From: Brevundimonas basaltis
GTDB taxonomy: Bacteria > Pseudomonadota > Alphaproteobacteria > Caulobacterales > Caulobacteraceae
Direction of reading: 5' to 3'
DNA length: 64,000 nucleotides
Assembly: GCF_014202075.1 (NCBI RefSeq)
Contig: NZ_JACHFZ010000005.1
Coordinates: 1 to 64,000, forward strand
The notes beneath the pieces are model-generated. The model did no database searches. It saw only the letters and a list, made by a program, of their open reading frames with translations, and was not told the DNA's origin. Of the stretch, positions 44,452-52,662 are shown in pieces; within the stretch, counting starts at the first letter, position 1; every line of letters begins with the position of its first letter. Position numbers and translations under genes: made by a program.

Positions 44452-45189
44452 TCACCATGGGATCGGTTGGCCGTCCCACGCGAAGAAGCGCCCGGTGTGC
44501 TCTGGGCCAAGCCGGTCCATCACCTCGATCAGGGCGGCGGCGGACTGATCCGGGGTCAGGCGTTTCGGGACCGCCGCCGCGCCCTGCTGGAACGGCGCGC
44601 TCAATCGGGTCTCGACCGTGCCGGGATGGAGGGCGACGCAAATGCCCATCTTGCGGCTGCGGCGGTGCTCGATGGCGAGGGTGGCGATCAGCATGTTGAG
44701 GGCTGCCTTCGAGGCGCGGTAGCCGTGCCAGCCGCCAAGGCGATTGTCGGAAATGCTTCCGACCCGGGCGGAGAGAGCGGCGAACAGACTGATCCGGTCG
44801 CGCGGCGTCAGCGGCAGCAGGTGTTTGGCGATCAGGGCGGGCGCGACAGCGTTGACGCGGAACAGGGTGATCAGCGCCTCGGGATCCAGCGCGCGCAGGC
44901 TCTTTTCGGGCGTGACGCCGTCGGCGTGGAGCAGGCCGGTGGCGACGACGATGCGAACCGGGCTTCCGAGTTCGTCGATGGTGCTCGCGGCCGCGGAAAC
45001 CTGGGCCTCGTCCGTGACGTCGGCGCCGACAAAGGCGAACGCCGGGTCGTGGGGCCAGTCCTTGGGCCGCCGCCGCGCCACGCCGACGACCGCGTCGTAG
45101 CGGTCCTGGGCGGCCAGGCGTCGGACCAGCGCGCCGCCGATGCCGCCGCCGGCGCCGACGACGACGGCCAGAGATCTCACTTGCGGCAT
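44452..45189 (-). CDS. SDR-family oxidoreductase (CsgA-like)
   Basis: A 245-residue short-chain dehydrogenase from the ATG at 45189 (MPQVRSLAVVVGAGGGIGGA). The cofactor motif is GAGGGIGG, the NVA position reads NAVAP, Ser and Tyr-Lys are in ALSARVGSI and YRASKAALN. The CsgA-like pattern (short first loop, HPGTVETRLS) groups it with cell-cell signalling-type SDRs of unknown substrate. A longer open frame to 45405 is a shadow. It is divergent from the GAF kinase gene. Confidence 0.85.
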   Translation of the reverse strand: MPQVRSLAVVVGAGGGIGGALVRRLAAQDRYDAVVGVARRRPKDWPHDPAFAFVGADVTDEAQVSAAASTIDELGSPVRIVVATGLLHADGVTPEKSLRALDPEALITLFRVNAVAPALIAKHLLPLTPRDRISLFAALSARVGSISDNRLGGWHGYRASKAALNMLIATLAIEHRRSRKMGICVALHPGTVETRLSAPFQQGAAAVPKRLTPDQSAAALIEVMDRLGPEHTGRFFAWDGQPIPW

Positions 45190-45329
45190 GCGGCCTCTCG
45201 TCCAGCGACTGCGGATGCAAGAGATACGCGGGAGGGCGGCGGAAGGATGTCGGCGGCGGGGCCCCTCCGTCCCACTCAATCGTATCTTTCCGCCGGGTAA
45301 TGTGCTCCGTTGAGCGGAAAGACTGAGCT

Positions 45330-45344
45330 TTAACCATCGGTTCA
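45330..45344 (+). promoter_or_regulatory. candidate CtrA-binding site
   Basis: TTAACCAT at 45330-45337 matches the reported CtrA half-site exactly, and the longer stretch TTAA-N7-TTCA differs by one base from the full palindromic box TTAA-N7-TTAA. It lies 28 bases upstream of the GAF-HisKA_2 kinase start, in an AT-rich region. CtrA control is inference from the Caulobacter consensus. Confidence 0.4.
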
Positions 45345-45361
45345 AGAGAAAATTTTTGTAA

Positions 45362-46453
45362 ATGGCGGCTGACACGACCACGTCGGAGACCGAGCTCCGG
45401 CGCATGGAGGCGGTGCGACGTTACGATATCCTCGACACCCCGCCGGACGGCGCGTTCGACCGCATCACCGCGCTTGCAGCCCGCCGTTTCAGCGTTCCGA
45501 TTTCGATCATCAGCGTGGTCGACGAAGATCGGATCTGGTTCAAGTCACACCATGGCCTGCCGGTGAAGGAGATCGGCCGTGAACCGGGCCTGTGCGCGTC
45601 GGCGATCATGTCCAGCGATCCCCACATACTGAACGACGCCAGCGTCGACCCCCGGTCCCTGGCCAACCCCTTGGTGGCAGGCGATTTCGGCCTGCGTTTC
45701 TATGCAGGGGCGCCGCTGACCACGAGCGACGGCCACAACCTCGGCACGCTGTGCATCATCGACAAACATCCCCGTCCGATCGACGAAAGTCAGATCGAGG
45801 ATCTCAAGGACCTCGCCACGGTCGTCATGGACCAACTGGAACTTCAGCTGGCCGCGCGCACCGCAATCTCCCGGGCCGAGTTGATGGCCAAGGAGATCGA
45901 CCATCGGGTCATGAACAGCCTCCAGTTCGTGTCGGGACTGTTGACCATGCAGGCGCGTTCGCCGGATGTCGGAGAGGCGGGAGCGCATCTGCAGCTCGCC
46001 GCCAATCGTGTCGCGGCTGTCGCGCAGGTGCATCGCCATTTTTACGCCCACGAGAGCGAAACGACCTCGTGCATCGCCTTCCTCAAGCGATTGGCTGGGG
46101 ACCTCGCGGCGATCCTCGACCGTTCGATCCGGGTCGACGGTGTCGAGGAGGACGTGCCTAACAGCTGGATCCAACCCCTCGGACTGATCATGAACGAGCT
46201 GGTGACCAATGCCGCCAAGCACGGGTCCGGGCGCATCGACGTCCTCTATGAGGCGAGCGAAGACGGGTACGCCCTGAGTGTTTGCGACGAAGGCCGGCTA
46301 CCCGATGACTTCGATCCTGACTGCGCCAGCACGGGGCTGGGGATGCGGGTGGTGCGCCTGCTCGCGGAACAGCTCGGGGGCGCGCTGGCGGTCAGCCGCC
46401 GATCCGACGGCAGCCCCTGCTTCAAGGTCTCGTTCCCTGAATCCCGCGGGTAG
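45362..46453 (+). CDS. GAF-domain HisKA_2 sensor histidine kinase
   Basis: A 363-residue soluble kinase. A GAF domain (about 18-165) is followed by a HisKA_2 dimerisation domain with phosphorylated His181 in KEIDHRVMNSLQFVSGLLTM and an ATPase part with IMNELVTNAAKHG and STGLGMRVVRLL. The GAF domain is closely similar to that of the hybrid kinase at 2973-5684, including WFKS, LANPLVAGD and HNLGTLCIID. The N-terminal start at 45362 directly follows the AT-rich promoter with a possible CtrA site. Its receiver is not encoded next to it. Confidence 0.92.
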   Translation: MAADTTTSETELRRMEAVRRYDILDTPPDGAFDRITALAARRFSVPISIISVVDEDRIWFKSHHGLPVKEIGREPGLCASAIMSSDPHILNDASVDPRSLANPLVAGDFGLRFYAGAPLTTSDGHNLGTLCIIDKHPRPIDESQIEDLKDLATVVMDQLELQLAARTAISRAELMAKEIDHRVMNSLQFVSGLLTMQARSPDVGEAGAHLQLAANRVAAVAQVHRHFYAHESETTSCIAFLKRLAGDLAAILDRSIRVDGVEEDVPNSWIQPLGLIMNELVTNAAKHGSGRIDVLYEASEDGYALSVCDEGRLPDDFDPDCASTGLGMRVVRLLAEQLGGALAVSRRSDGSPCFKVSFPESRG

Positions 46454-46480
46454 TTCGCGCTTTGCGCAGAGCGATTCTGC

Positions 46481-47131
46481 TTACCCCACCTCCGCGAACG
46501 CCCTGACTGGAAACGTCCCGAACGCCTTCACCTTCGGCGGCGCTGCGGTGAAGCGGAAGCCAACGTCCGGCAGCAGCTCCAGCCCGCGCATGTGCTCGCA
46601 GATCGGGATGCCCGCGCCGAGCAGGAGAGTGTGGACGGGCCTCAATCGGGTGCGGGTGTCGTCGATGTTGTGGGAATCGATGCCGACGAGGGCGGCTCCG
46701 GCCTCGACCAGCAGGGCGGCGGCGGCTTCGGTCAAGAAGGGATGGTCCTCGAAATAGGCGTCGGTGCGCCAATGGCGGGCCCAGCCGGTGTGGACCAGCA
46801 CCGCCTTGCCGCACACATCGAGGCCCGCAAGGCGGTTGGCGTCGACGCCCTGGACGCCGGGCACACGGACCACCAGGCCCGGCAGGGCGGCGACGCGGTC
46901 GAGGCCGACGTCGCTGAGATCCTCGCCGTCGGCGTAGCGGTGGAAGGGACAGTCAAGATAGGTGCCGGTGTTGCCGACCATCTCGATCCGGCCGATCTGG
47001 AATTCGGTGTCGCCGTCGTAGTTCGCCCGCGACGCCTCGCGGCTCATGTGGTCGCAGATCAGCGGCGCGGGCAGGCCCTTGTAGGTCACCATACCGGCCT
47101 CAATGGTGTGGCTGAGGTCGATCAGGGGCAT
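46481..47131 (-). CDS. cyclase/kynurenine formamidase-family hydrolase
   Basis: A 216-residue protein of the cyclase family (PF04199 type). It begins LIDLSHTIEAGMVTYKGLPA, and the metal motif HxGTHxDxPxH reads NTGTYLDCPFHRY, so both leading His positions are changed (His to Asn, His to Tyr) while the Asp and last His remain. The substrate is therefore uncertain and a kynurenine formamidase role is not assured. GIDSHNID and a C-terminal CEHMRGLELLP follow. The gene stands alone on the minus strand. Confidence 0.82.
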   Translation of the reverse strand: MPLIDLSHTIEAGMVTYKGLPAPLICDHMSREASRANYDGDTEFQIGRIEMVGNTGTYLDCPFHRYADGEDLSDVGLDRVAALPGLVVRVPGVQGVDANRLAGLDVCGKAVLVHTGWARHWRTDAYFEDHPFLTEAAAALLVEAGAALVGIDSHNIDDTRTRLRPVHTLLLGAGIPICEHMRGLELLPDVGFRFTAAPPKVKAFGTFPVRAFAEVG

Positions 47132-47286
47132 GGGCCGTCTCCGAAGCGCGCTGAAGGATGGCGGCCCCGGCCAACGGCGTCAAAGGCCGATGGTGATCCA
47201 CAGGTGAGATCCCCGTGGACCGGCCTGGGGTGGACAAGCGCCGCCGCAGCGCGATGATGGCGGCTTCCATTCAAGGAGGAACACCC

Positions 47287-47514
47287 ATGCGTATCGCTTT
47301 TGTCGCCATCGCGGCCACCGCTCTGGCCCTGGCCGCCTGCTCGGAGCAGACCGAGGACAACGCCGCCGCCACCGCCAACGAGGCCGGCGACACGGTTGCT
47401 TCGGCCGCCGACGACACGGCCGAGAACGTTGACGCCGCGGTCGACAACACGGCCGCCGCGGCCAACGAAGGGGCCGAGAACGTCGACGCCGCCGTCGAGA
47501 CGCCCGCCCACTAA
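47287..47514 (+). CDS. entericidin-like small lipoprotein
   Basis: A 75-residue protein with an AAGGAGGA ribosome-binding site 5 bases before the ATG at 47287. The signal MRIAFVAIAATALALAAC ends in a lipobox (Cys18). The mature part is a regular alternation of Ala, Asn, Asp, Glu and Thr (about eight-residue units such as DNTAAAANEGAENVDA) that would form amphipathic helix, as in entericidin-type and bacterial apolipoprotein-like proteins. It is followed by a strong terminator. Function is unknown; membrane-stress roles are typical of the class. Confidence 0.75.
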   Translation: MRIAFVAIAATALALAACSEQTEDNAAATANEAGDTVASAADDTAENVDAAVDNTAAAANEGAENVDAAVETPAH

Positions 47515-47537
47515 ATCCGGCGGCTCGCTATCGAAAG

Positions 47538-47570
47538 ACGCGCCCGGGGGGCCGCTCCGGGCGCGTTTTT
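47538..47570 (+). terminator. rho-independent terminator
   Basis: ACGCGCCCGG (47538-47547) pairs perfectly with CCGGGCGCGT (47557-47566) around a 9-base loop, and the run of T at 47566-47570 follows. It lies 24 bases after the entericidin-like gene stop and 5 bases before the ygfZ stop, and could serve both convergent genes. Confidence 0.88.
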
Positions 47571-47574
47571 CGTT

Positions 47575-48363
47575 CTAGAGGCCGGTCCAGTCGGGTCGGC
47601 GGACGCTGACGGGACGACCGTCGACGGTCAGGGCGCCTTCGAGCCGGTCGAGCCGGAGCAGGGCCATGGCGCCGCCGTTCATGCCGCTCAGCACCTCTCC
47701 GGCGCGGAGGTCGCCGTTCAACACCTCGGCGCCGAAGGGCGGAGGCGGGCCGTCGAAGGCAATGGGCAGCATGCGGGTCTTGATCGAACCCCGGCGCTTC
47801 ATGCGCGAGGTGGTCTCCTGACCGACGAAACAGCCCTTGGAGAAGTCGATGCCGTTCAGCAGGTCGAAGTCGGCCTCGATCGGATAGGTCCTGTCGGCCG
47901 GCGCGTCGGCGGACGGATCGGGGACGCCGACGGTCAGGCGATGCGCTTGCCAGTCGGCCTCCGTGGCATCGGGCTCGAGTTTGCGGCCATGGCCTCGGCC
48001 GCCGAGGCCGGGCACGCGGGGGTCGGCGGTGAAGCCGGCGGCGACTCCGGGCCATGAGGCGAAGACGGCGCCCTCCTCCGCTTCGACCGTGACCCGGGCG
48101 CGGAGTTTGTACATCGACAGGCGCTGCAGCAGCGCGTCGCGGCGCCCGGCGGCGACGTCCACCAACACGTCGTTCGCCTCGCCCCACAGGAACAGGTCGA
48201 ACAGCAGCCGCCCCGGCGGGGAGAGCAGGGCGCCGAAGCGCAGCTCGCCCGGCGCGAGGGTCTCCACATCCTGGGTCAACAGGGTGTGCAGGAAGGGTTT
48301 GGCGTCGGAGCCGGCGACCCGGATCAGGGCGCGACTGTCGAGGCGGGCGATACGGGTGGTCAT
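47575..48363 (-). CDS. ygfZ: YgfZ-like folate-binding Fe-S biogenesis protein
   Basis: A 262-residue protein from the ATG at 48363 (MTTRIARLDSRALIRVAGSD). It has the GcvT-like fold and the family signature KGCFVGQETTSRM. YgfZ binds tetrahydrofolate and helps iron-sulfur enzymes such as MiaB. The upstream extension to 48444 has no support. It is divergent from the glycosyltransferase gene. Confidence 0.92.
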   Translation of the reverse strand: MTTRIARLDSRALIRVAGSDAKPFLHTLLTQDVETLAPGELRFGALLSPPGRLLFDLFLWGEANDVLVDVAAGRRDALLQRLSMYKLRARVTVEAEEGAVFASWPGVAAGFTADPRVPGLGGRGHGRKLEPDATEADWQAHRLTVGVPDPSADAPADRTYPIEADFDLLNGIDFSKGCFVGQETTSRMKRRGSIKTRMLPIAFDGPPPPFGAEVLNGDLRAGEVLSGMNGGAMALLRLDRLEGALTVDGRPVSVRRPDWTGL

Positions 48364-48446
48364 CCGCCCCAGATAGGGCGTCGCGCGCCTGTGGACCACA
48401 CCTGTTGGCCGCTGCTGGACGGTGAGAATCCGTATACGGTGCAATC

Positions 48447-49400
48447 ATGCCGGGCCGCTTCCCCATCCTCTATATCGCCGAGGCGGGCGCGCAGGACGCG
48501 GCGCTGTCGTGCGGGGTGCTGGCCTGGCTGGTCGAGGCCATGCCGCAGGCCGGTTTTACGGTGGTGGGATCGCCGGCCAGCGCGCCCCTGTTCGCCGACA
48601 CGCCGCGACTCGACCGGCTGATCGTGCTGGAGCGTGAAAGCCGGCTGGACTGGGTGGGACTATGGAACCAGGTGCGGTCGACCAGCTGGGGGCTGGTGGT
48701 CGACATGCGCGGCTCGACCCTGTCCGGCAAGCTGAAGCGGCAGAAGCGGGCGGTGCGCGGGAAGGGCGAGGCGGGGGTTCACGCGGTCGAACTGGCGGCG
48801 CGGGTGCTGCAACTGGACGAGATACCGCCTCCGCGGCTGTTCGTGTCGGAGGACACCCGGGCGTCGGTCGAAGCCCTGATCCCGGCGGGCGACGGACCCA
48901 TTCTGGCCGTTGGACCCGGAGCCGCCTGGATGGGGCGACGATGGCCCGCGGAACGCTACGCCAAGGTGGCTTCGGCTCTCGTCGGGGACGGCGGTCCGTT
49001 GGCGGGCGGGCGGGTGCTGGTCGTCGGCGACGACAGTGATCGAGACGCCGCTCACACCCTCCGGCTGGCGCTGCCGCGTCACCGGACCATCGAGCTGCAT
49101 GGCCGGCTGACTCCGGTTCAGGTGGTGGCCGCCGTTCAGCGGTCGCAGTTGTATCTGGGCGGGGACTCGCTGTGGACCGATCTGGCGGTGACTTCCGGCA
49201 CGCCGGTGGTGGCGGCCTATGGGCCGTCGGATGAGGTGGAGCGGGGACCCTGGGGCGGCGTGGCGGTGCGCGGGCCGCGCTCGGTCGACGAATACCGCAA
49301 AATTGACCCGAGGCTCGACCAGGCCATCGAGCATATGAACGACCTGCCGGCTGATCGTGTGCTGAAGGCCGCTCGCAAGGCGCTGGCCGAACAGGTATAG
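48447..49400 (+). CDS. GT9-family glycosyltransferase (heptosyltransferase-like)
   Basis: A 317-residue protein of the ADP-heptose:LPS heptosyltransferase family. It shows a Rossmann start (RFPILYIAEAGAQDAALSCG), a VVDMRGSTLSG strand, and a C-terminal donor site GPGAAWMGRRWPAERYAKVA and YLGGDSLWTDLAVTSGTPVVAAYGPSD. It probably adds a heptose or related sugar in LPS core synthesis at the inner membrane. The sugar is not certain. It is followed 9 bases later by the dihydroorotase-like gene on the same strand, so they may be cotranscribed. Confidence 0.88.
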   Translation: MPGRFPILYIAEAGAQDAALSCGVLAWLVEAMPQAGFTVVGSPASAPLFADTPRLDRLIVLERESRLDWVGLWNQVRSTSWGLVVDMRGSTLSGKLKRQKRAVRGKGEAGVHAVELAARVLQLDEIPPPRLFVSEDTRASVEALIPAGDGPILAVGPGAAWMGRRWPAERYAKVASALVGDGGPLAGGRVLVVGDDSDRDAAHTLRLALPRHRTIELHGRLTPVQVVAAVQRSQLYLGGDSLWTDLAVTSGTPVVAAYGPSDEVERGPWGGVAVRGPRSVDEYRKIDPRLDQAIEHMNDLPADRVLKAARKALAEQV

Positions 49401-49409
49401 GGCCGGGCC

Positions 49410-50741
49410 ATGACCCAGACCTATGATTTGATCGTCCGCGGCGGCGAGGTGGCCAACCACGCGGGGCGCGGGCGGGCCGACGTCGGCGTCAGAAACGGCC
49501 GGATCGCCGATGTGGGCGACCTGTCGCAGGCCTCGGCCGGCGAGGTGTTCGACGCGACCGGCCTGACCATCCTGCCCGGCGTCATCGACACCCAGGTGCA
49601 TTTCCGGGAGCCGGGGCTGGAATGGAAGGAAGACCTCGAGACCGGCAGCCGCGCGGCGGCGCTGGGCGGGGTCACGGCCGTGTTCGAGATGCCGAACACC
49701 GAGCCCAATACGACAGATCCGGACACCCTCGCCGACAAGCTGGAGCGGGCGCGGGACCGGATGTGGACCGACCACGCCTTCTATATCGGCGGCACCCATG
49801 AGAACGCCCGATACCTTGGTGATCTGGAGCGGCTGCCCGGGTGCTGCGGGGTCAAGGTGTTCATGGGGGCCTCGACCGGGACGCTGCTGGTCGCCGACGA
49901 CGACGGGGTGCGCGAGGTGCTGCGCCATGTGAAGCGGCGGGCGACCTTCCACTCCGAGGACGAATACCGGTTGGTCGAGCGACGGCCGCTGGCCCGGACG
50001 GGGGACTGGACCAGCCACCCGGAAGTGCGCGATCCCGAGAGCGCCATCATGAGCACTCGCCGGCTGGTCGGGCTGGCGCGAGAGACCGGGGCGCGCATCC
50101 ATGTGCTGCACGTGACCACGGCCGAGGAGGTCGAGTTCCTGGCCGACCACAAGGATGTGGCGACGATGGAACTGACGCCGCAGCACCTGACGCTGGACGG
50201 CGACGAGGCCTACGACCGGCTCAAGGGGCTGGCGCAGATGAACCCGCCGATCCGCAACAACTACCATATCGCCGGCCTGTGGCGGGGGATCGAGCAGGGC
50301 GTGGCGGATGTGCTGGGCTCGGACCACGCACCGCATACGCTGGAGGAGAAGGCCCGGCCCTATCCGGCGTCGCCGTCGGGCATGCCGGGGGTGCAGACCC
50401 TGGTGCCGGTGATGCTGACCCATGTGGCCAACGGGCGGCTGACGCTGGACCGGTTCATCGACCTGACCAGCCATGGGGCCAACCGGGTGTTCGGCATCGC
50501 CGGCAAGGGGCGGATGGCCGAGGGCTATGACGCCGACCTGACCATCGTCGACCTGAAGGCGAAGCATGTGCTGAAGCACGAGGACATGGCGACCCGCTCG
50601 GGCTGGACGCCGTTCGACGGCATGGAATGCACCGGCAAGGCCATGGCCACGATCGTGCGCGGCCGGGTGGTGATGAAGGACGGCGAACTGATCGGGTCGG
50701 CCCACGGGCGGCCGGTGCGGTTCCAGGAAACCCTCGGCTGA
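49410..50741 (+). CDS. dihydroorotase-like amidohydrolase with Q-x-H metal motif
   Basis: A 443-residue protein of the class I dihydroorotase / allantoinase type. The metal-bridging Lys149 (GVKVFMGAS), HVLHVTT and LGSDHAPHTLEEKARPYPASPSGMPGVQTL are conserved, but the first metal motif, normally D-x-H-x-H, reads Asp60-Thr-Gln62-Val-His64, so a zinc-ligand His is replaced by Gln. This form occurs in a proteobacterial subgroup annotated as dihydroorotase. Whether it makes dihydroorotate is not clear. There is no pyrB next to it. A small conserved gene follows. Confidence 0.85.
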   Translation: MTQTYDLIVRGGEVANHAGRGRADVGVRNGRIADVGDLSQASAGEVFDATGLTILPGVIDTQVHFREPGLEWKEDLETGSRAAALGGVTAVFEMPNTEPNTTDPDTLADKLERARDRMWTDHAFYIGGTHENARYLGDLERLPGCCGVKVFMGASTGTLLVADDDGVREVLRHVKRRATFHSEDEYRLVERRPLARTGDWTSHPEVRDPESAIMSTRRLVGLARETGARIHVLHVTTAEEVEFLADHKDVATMELTPQHLTLDGDEAYDRLKGLAQMNPPIRNNYHIAGLWRGIEQGVADVLGSDHAPHTLEEKARPYPASPSGMPGVQTLVPVMLTHVANGRLTLDRFIDLTSHGANRVFGIAGKGRMAEGYDADLTIVDLKAKHVLKHEDMATRSGWTPFDGMECTGKAMATIVRGRVVMKDGELIGSAHGRPVRFQETLG

Positions 50742-50793
50742 CGGGAACTTCCCGGACTCCCGCCGATTCCCTTGGGGTGGAAGGAGTTAAGCC

Positions 50794-50973
50794 ATGAGCA
50801 AACGTGAACTGATCGAGCCGACCCCCGGCGACAAGCGCTATGCGCGGCGGGACGATGAAGGCCAATTCTCCGAGATGGTCGATGTCGGCCGCTCACTGGC
50901 CCAGGATCAGCGGCGGGAGGCCGAGAACGATGCGCCGAAGGGCCAGGGCGACCGCGGCGACCGGCGCGACTAG
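50794..50973 (+). CDS. small conserved basic/acidic protein
   Basis: A 59-residue protein starting at ATG 50794 after AAGGAG (50781-50786). It reads MSKRELIEPTPGDKRYARRD and ends PKGQGDRGDRRD, with VDVGRSLAQDQRR between. Similar short proteins with EPxPGDKRYxRRD and VDVGRSL are common in alphaproteobacteria and unnamed. No membrane segment or signal is seen. The stop overlaps the convergent hydrolase gene stop by 4 bases. Function is unknown. Confidence 0.8.
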   Translation: MSKRELIEPTPGDKRYARRDDEGQFSEMVDVGRSLAQDQRREAENDAPKGQGDRGDRRD

Positions 50974-51899
50974 CGCCGACCCAGGATGAACCCGGCGACG
51001 TCGTCGACGACGCCCGCGGCCAGCGGCAGGTTCGGGTCGGCGTAGGTCGCAGCGTTGGCGGCGCGGTCGGCAGGCGCGACCTTGAGGAGGTGGTTGACGC
51101 CTTCCCAAATCTTCAGGGCGGCGTCCGGCCGGGCGGCCGCCATCGCCTCGGCGTCGACGACGCCGACCTGAATGTCCGTCGTGCCCTGGCCGATCATCAC
51201 CGGGCCGTCATACGCCGCGACCAGTTCGGCCGGGTCGAGCGGCAGCCACGATATCATGTAGGGCTGGACCGAAGGCCGGAACAGCGCCGCCAGCTGCGGG
51301 GGCACCTCGGCCACGGTCCGGCCGGCCTCAAGCTCAGACAGGATGGCGAGGGACTGGCCGAGCCAGGGTTCGGGGACGTTGGCCAGCTGCTCGCGCAGCA
51401 CGACGCCGGCGGGTCGCCCGGCCCCGGACAGCAGCACCAGACCGCAGACGGCCGTGTCGTCCCGGGCCACGGCGGCCAGCGCCACCAGCGCCCCCTCGCT
51501 GTGACCGATCAGCCAGGCGCAGGGCTGGCCGGTCAGCCGCGCGGTCTCGGCGGCCCAGGCGCGGGTGTCGTCGGCGTAGGTGGTGAAGCGCAGATCCTCC
51601 TCCCGGCCCGCCGCGAAGGCGCTGGCCCCCACGCCGCGCTTGTCGGTGCGGACGGTGGCGACGCCGTGCGCGGCCAGCCCCTCGGCCAGAAGGCGGTAGC
51701 TGGCGGCGGAGACGCCCAGCGGGCTGTTGCCGTCGCGGTCCGTGGGGCCGGAGCCGGCGATGATCAGGGCCGCGGCGCGGGTCCCTCCGCCCGGCGTCAG
51801 CAGCGTTCCGTGCAGGGGCGCGGGCTCGGACGGGAGAACGACCGGCGCAGCGACGGGATCGGACACGAGGGCGGCGGCGAGGGCGAAGGCGGTCAGCAT
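50970..51899 (-). CDS. secreted alpha/beta hydrolase
   Basis: A 309-residue protein with a short signal peptide (MLTAFALAAALVSDPVAA). The alpha/beta-hydrolase core shows IIAGSGPTDRDGNSPLG (oxyanion region), the nucleophile motif GHSEG, and a late His in GVNHLLK. It belongs to the serine aminopeptidase/esterase-like group; substrate unknown. Its promoter region contains three palindromic TTTCC/GGAAA sites, so a dedicated regulator is likely. Confidence 0.88.
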   Translation of the reverse strand: MLTAFALAAALVSDPVAAPVVLPSEPAPLHGTLLTPGGGTRAAALIIAGSGPTDRDGNSPLGVSAASYRLLAEGLAAHGVATVRTDKRGVGASAFAAGREEDLRFTTYADDTRAWAAETARLTGQPCAWLIGHSEGALVALAAVARDDTAVCGLVLLSGAGRPAGVVLREQLANVPEPWLGQSLAILSELEAGRTVAEVPPQLAALFRPSVQPYMISWLPLDPAELVAAYDGPVMIGQGTTDIQVGVVDAEAMAAARPDAALKIWEGVNHLLKVAPADRAANAATYADPNLPLAAGVVDDVAGFILGRR

Positions 51900-51913
51900 G
51901 GCGGTTCCTTTTG

Positions 51914-51977
51914 TTTCCGATCTGGAAAGTGAAGACGACTTTCCGGAACGTCAAGTCACAAGTTTCCAAAATGGAAA
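51914..51977. promoter_or_regulatory. triple palindromic operator array
   Basis: Two 15-bp inverted repeats TTTCC-N5-GGAAA lie at 51914-51928 and 51963-51977, and a compact TTCCGGAA (51941-51948) lies between them. They start 15 bases upstream of the hydrolase start (51899) and end 8 bases before the sdpI-like stop. The spacing suggests cooperative binding of one dimeric regulator on the hydrolase promoter. Confidence 0.6.
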
Positions 51978-51984
51978 GGCGCGC

Positions 51985-52662
51985 CTAGAAGGGCTGGCGG
52001 TCGGGGTCGGAGCGCCAGACGCGCCAGCTTTCGAGGACGGACCAGAGGGCGGCGAGGACGACGGCGGTCAGGATGGCGTAGAGGTTGAGCGGGCGCGGGG
52101 CGAAGGGGGCGGTGAGCAGGCCGGCGAGGCCGATGACGAAGAACAGCCGGCCGGCGAGGCGGTTGGAGCGGTCCCAGGCGAGGCGGCTCTTGAAGGCCCA
52201 AGGGGTGCGGACGCCGACGAAGGGGTTGGGCCCCACGCGGCCGAGGAAGGCGCCGATGAGGAGCAGGACGAGGCTGATCAGAGCGACCGGCAGCGCGCCG
52301 GCGATATCGGTCAGGCCCGAGAGGCTGGCGGAGGCGATCAGCAGGCTGACGAGAGGGATGCTGAGCACCACGACTAACTGGGCGTAGCGCAGGGCGCGGA
52401 CCCGGGCGGGATCGTCGGCGCGGCGGGCGGCGACGCCCATGCCTCCGCCGAGCAGGAGGGTCAGCACGGCCAGGCCGACGAGCAGGCCGCCCAGCTGCTC
52501 CCGCGTGCCCCAGCCGTCGACCTGGCCGGAAGCGCTGTAATGGACCGGCAGCAGTTCGGTCGGGCCGGCGAGGATGGTCCAGACGCCGAGACCGCCGACG
52601 ATCAGGGCGAGGCCGACGGTGGCGGCGTCGAGCGCCGGGGTGGATTTGTTCGGGGCGGTCAT
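51985..52662 (-). CDS. SdpI-family membrane protein
   Basis: A 225-residue protein with about six membrane helices. The first part matches the DUF1648 region (LPVHYSASGQVDGWGTREQL) and the second the SdpI family (GPNPFVGVRTPWAFKS RLAW, with the conserved R-T-PW and W-x-R-x-N). In Bacillus, SdpI gives immunity to the SdpC toxin and sequesters the repressor SdpR. Here it follows an ArsR-type gene by 4-base overlap, but no sdpC is present. The role is probably regulatory or homeostatic. Confidence 0.88.
   Translation of the reverse strand: MTAPNKSTPALDAATVGLALIVGGLGVWTILAGPTELLPVHYSASGQVDGWGTREQLGGLLVGLAVLTLLLGGGMGVAARRADDPARVRALRYAQLVVVLSIPLVSLLIASASLSGLTDIAGALPVALISLVLLLIGAFLGRVGPNPFVGVRTPWAFKSRLAWDRSNRLAGRLFFVIGLAGLLTAPFAPRPLNLYAILTAVVLAALWSVLESWRVWRSDPDRQPF

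Noticed and set aside
45362-46453. An EcfG-type promoter for the GAF-HisKA_2 kinase
   Set aside because: No GGAAC with a CGTT at 16-17 bases is present in 45190-45361.
48660-50705. A 681-codon minus-strand frame opposite the GT9 and dihydroorotase-like genes
   Set aside because: His/Gln/Arg-rich low-complexity translation, no motifs; both plus-strand genes have clear family signatures.
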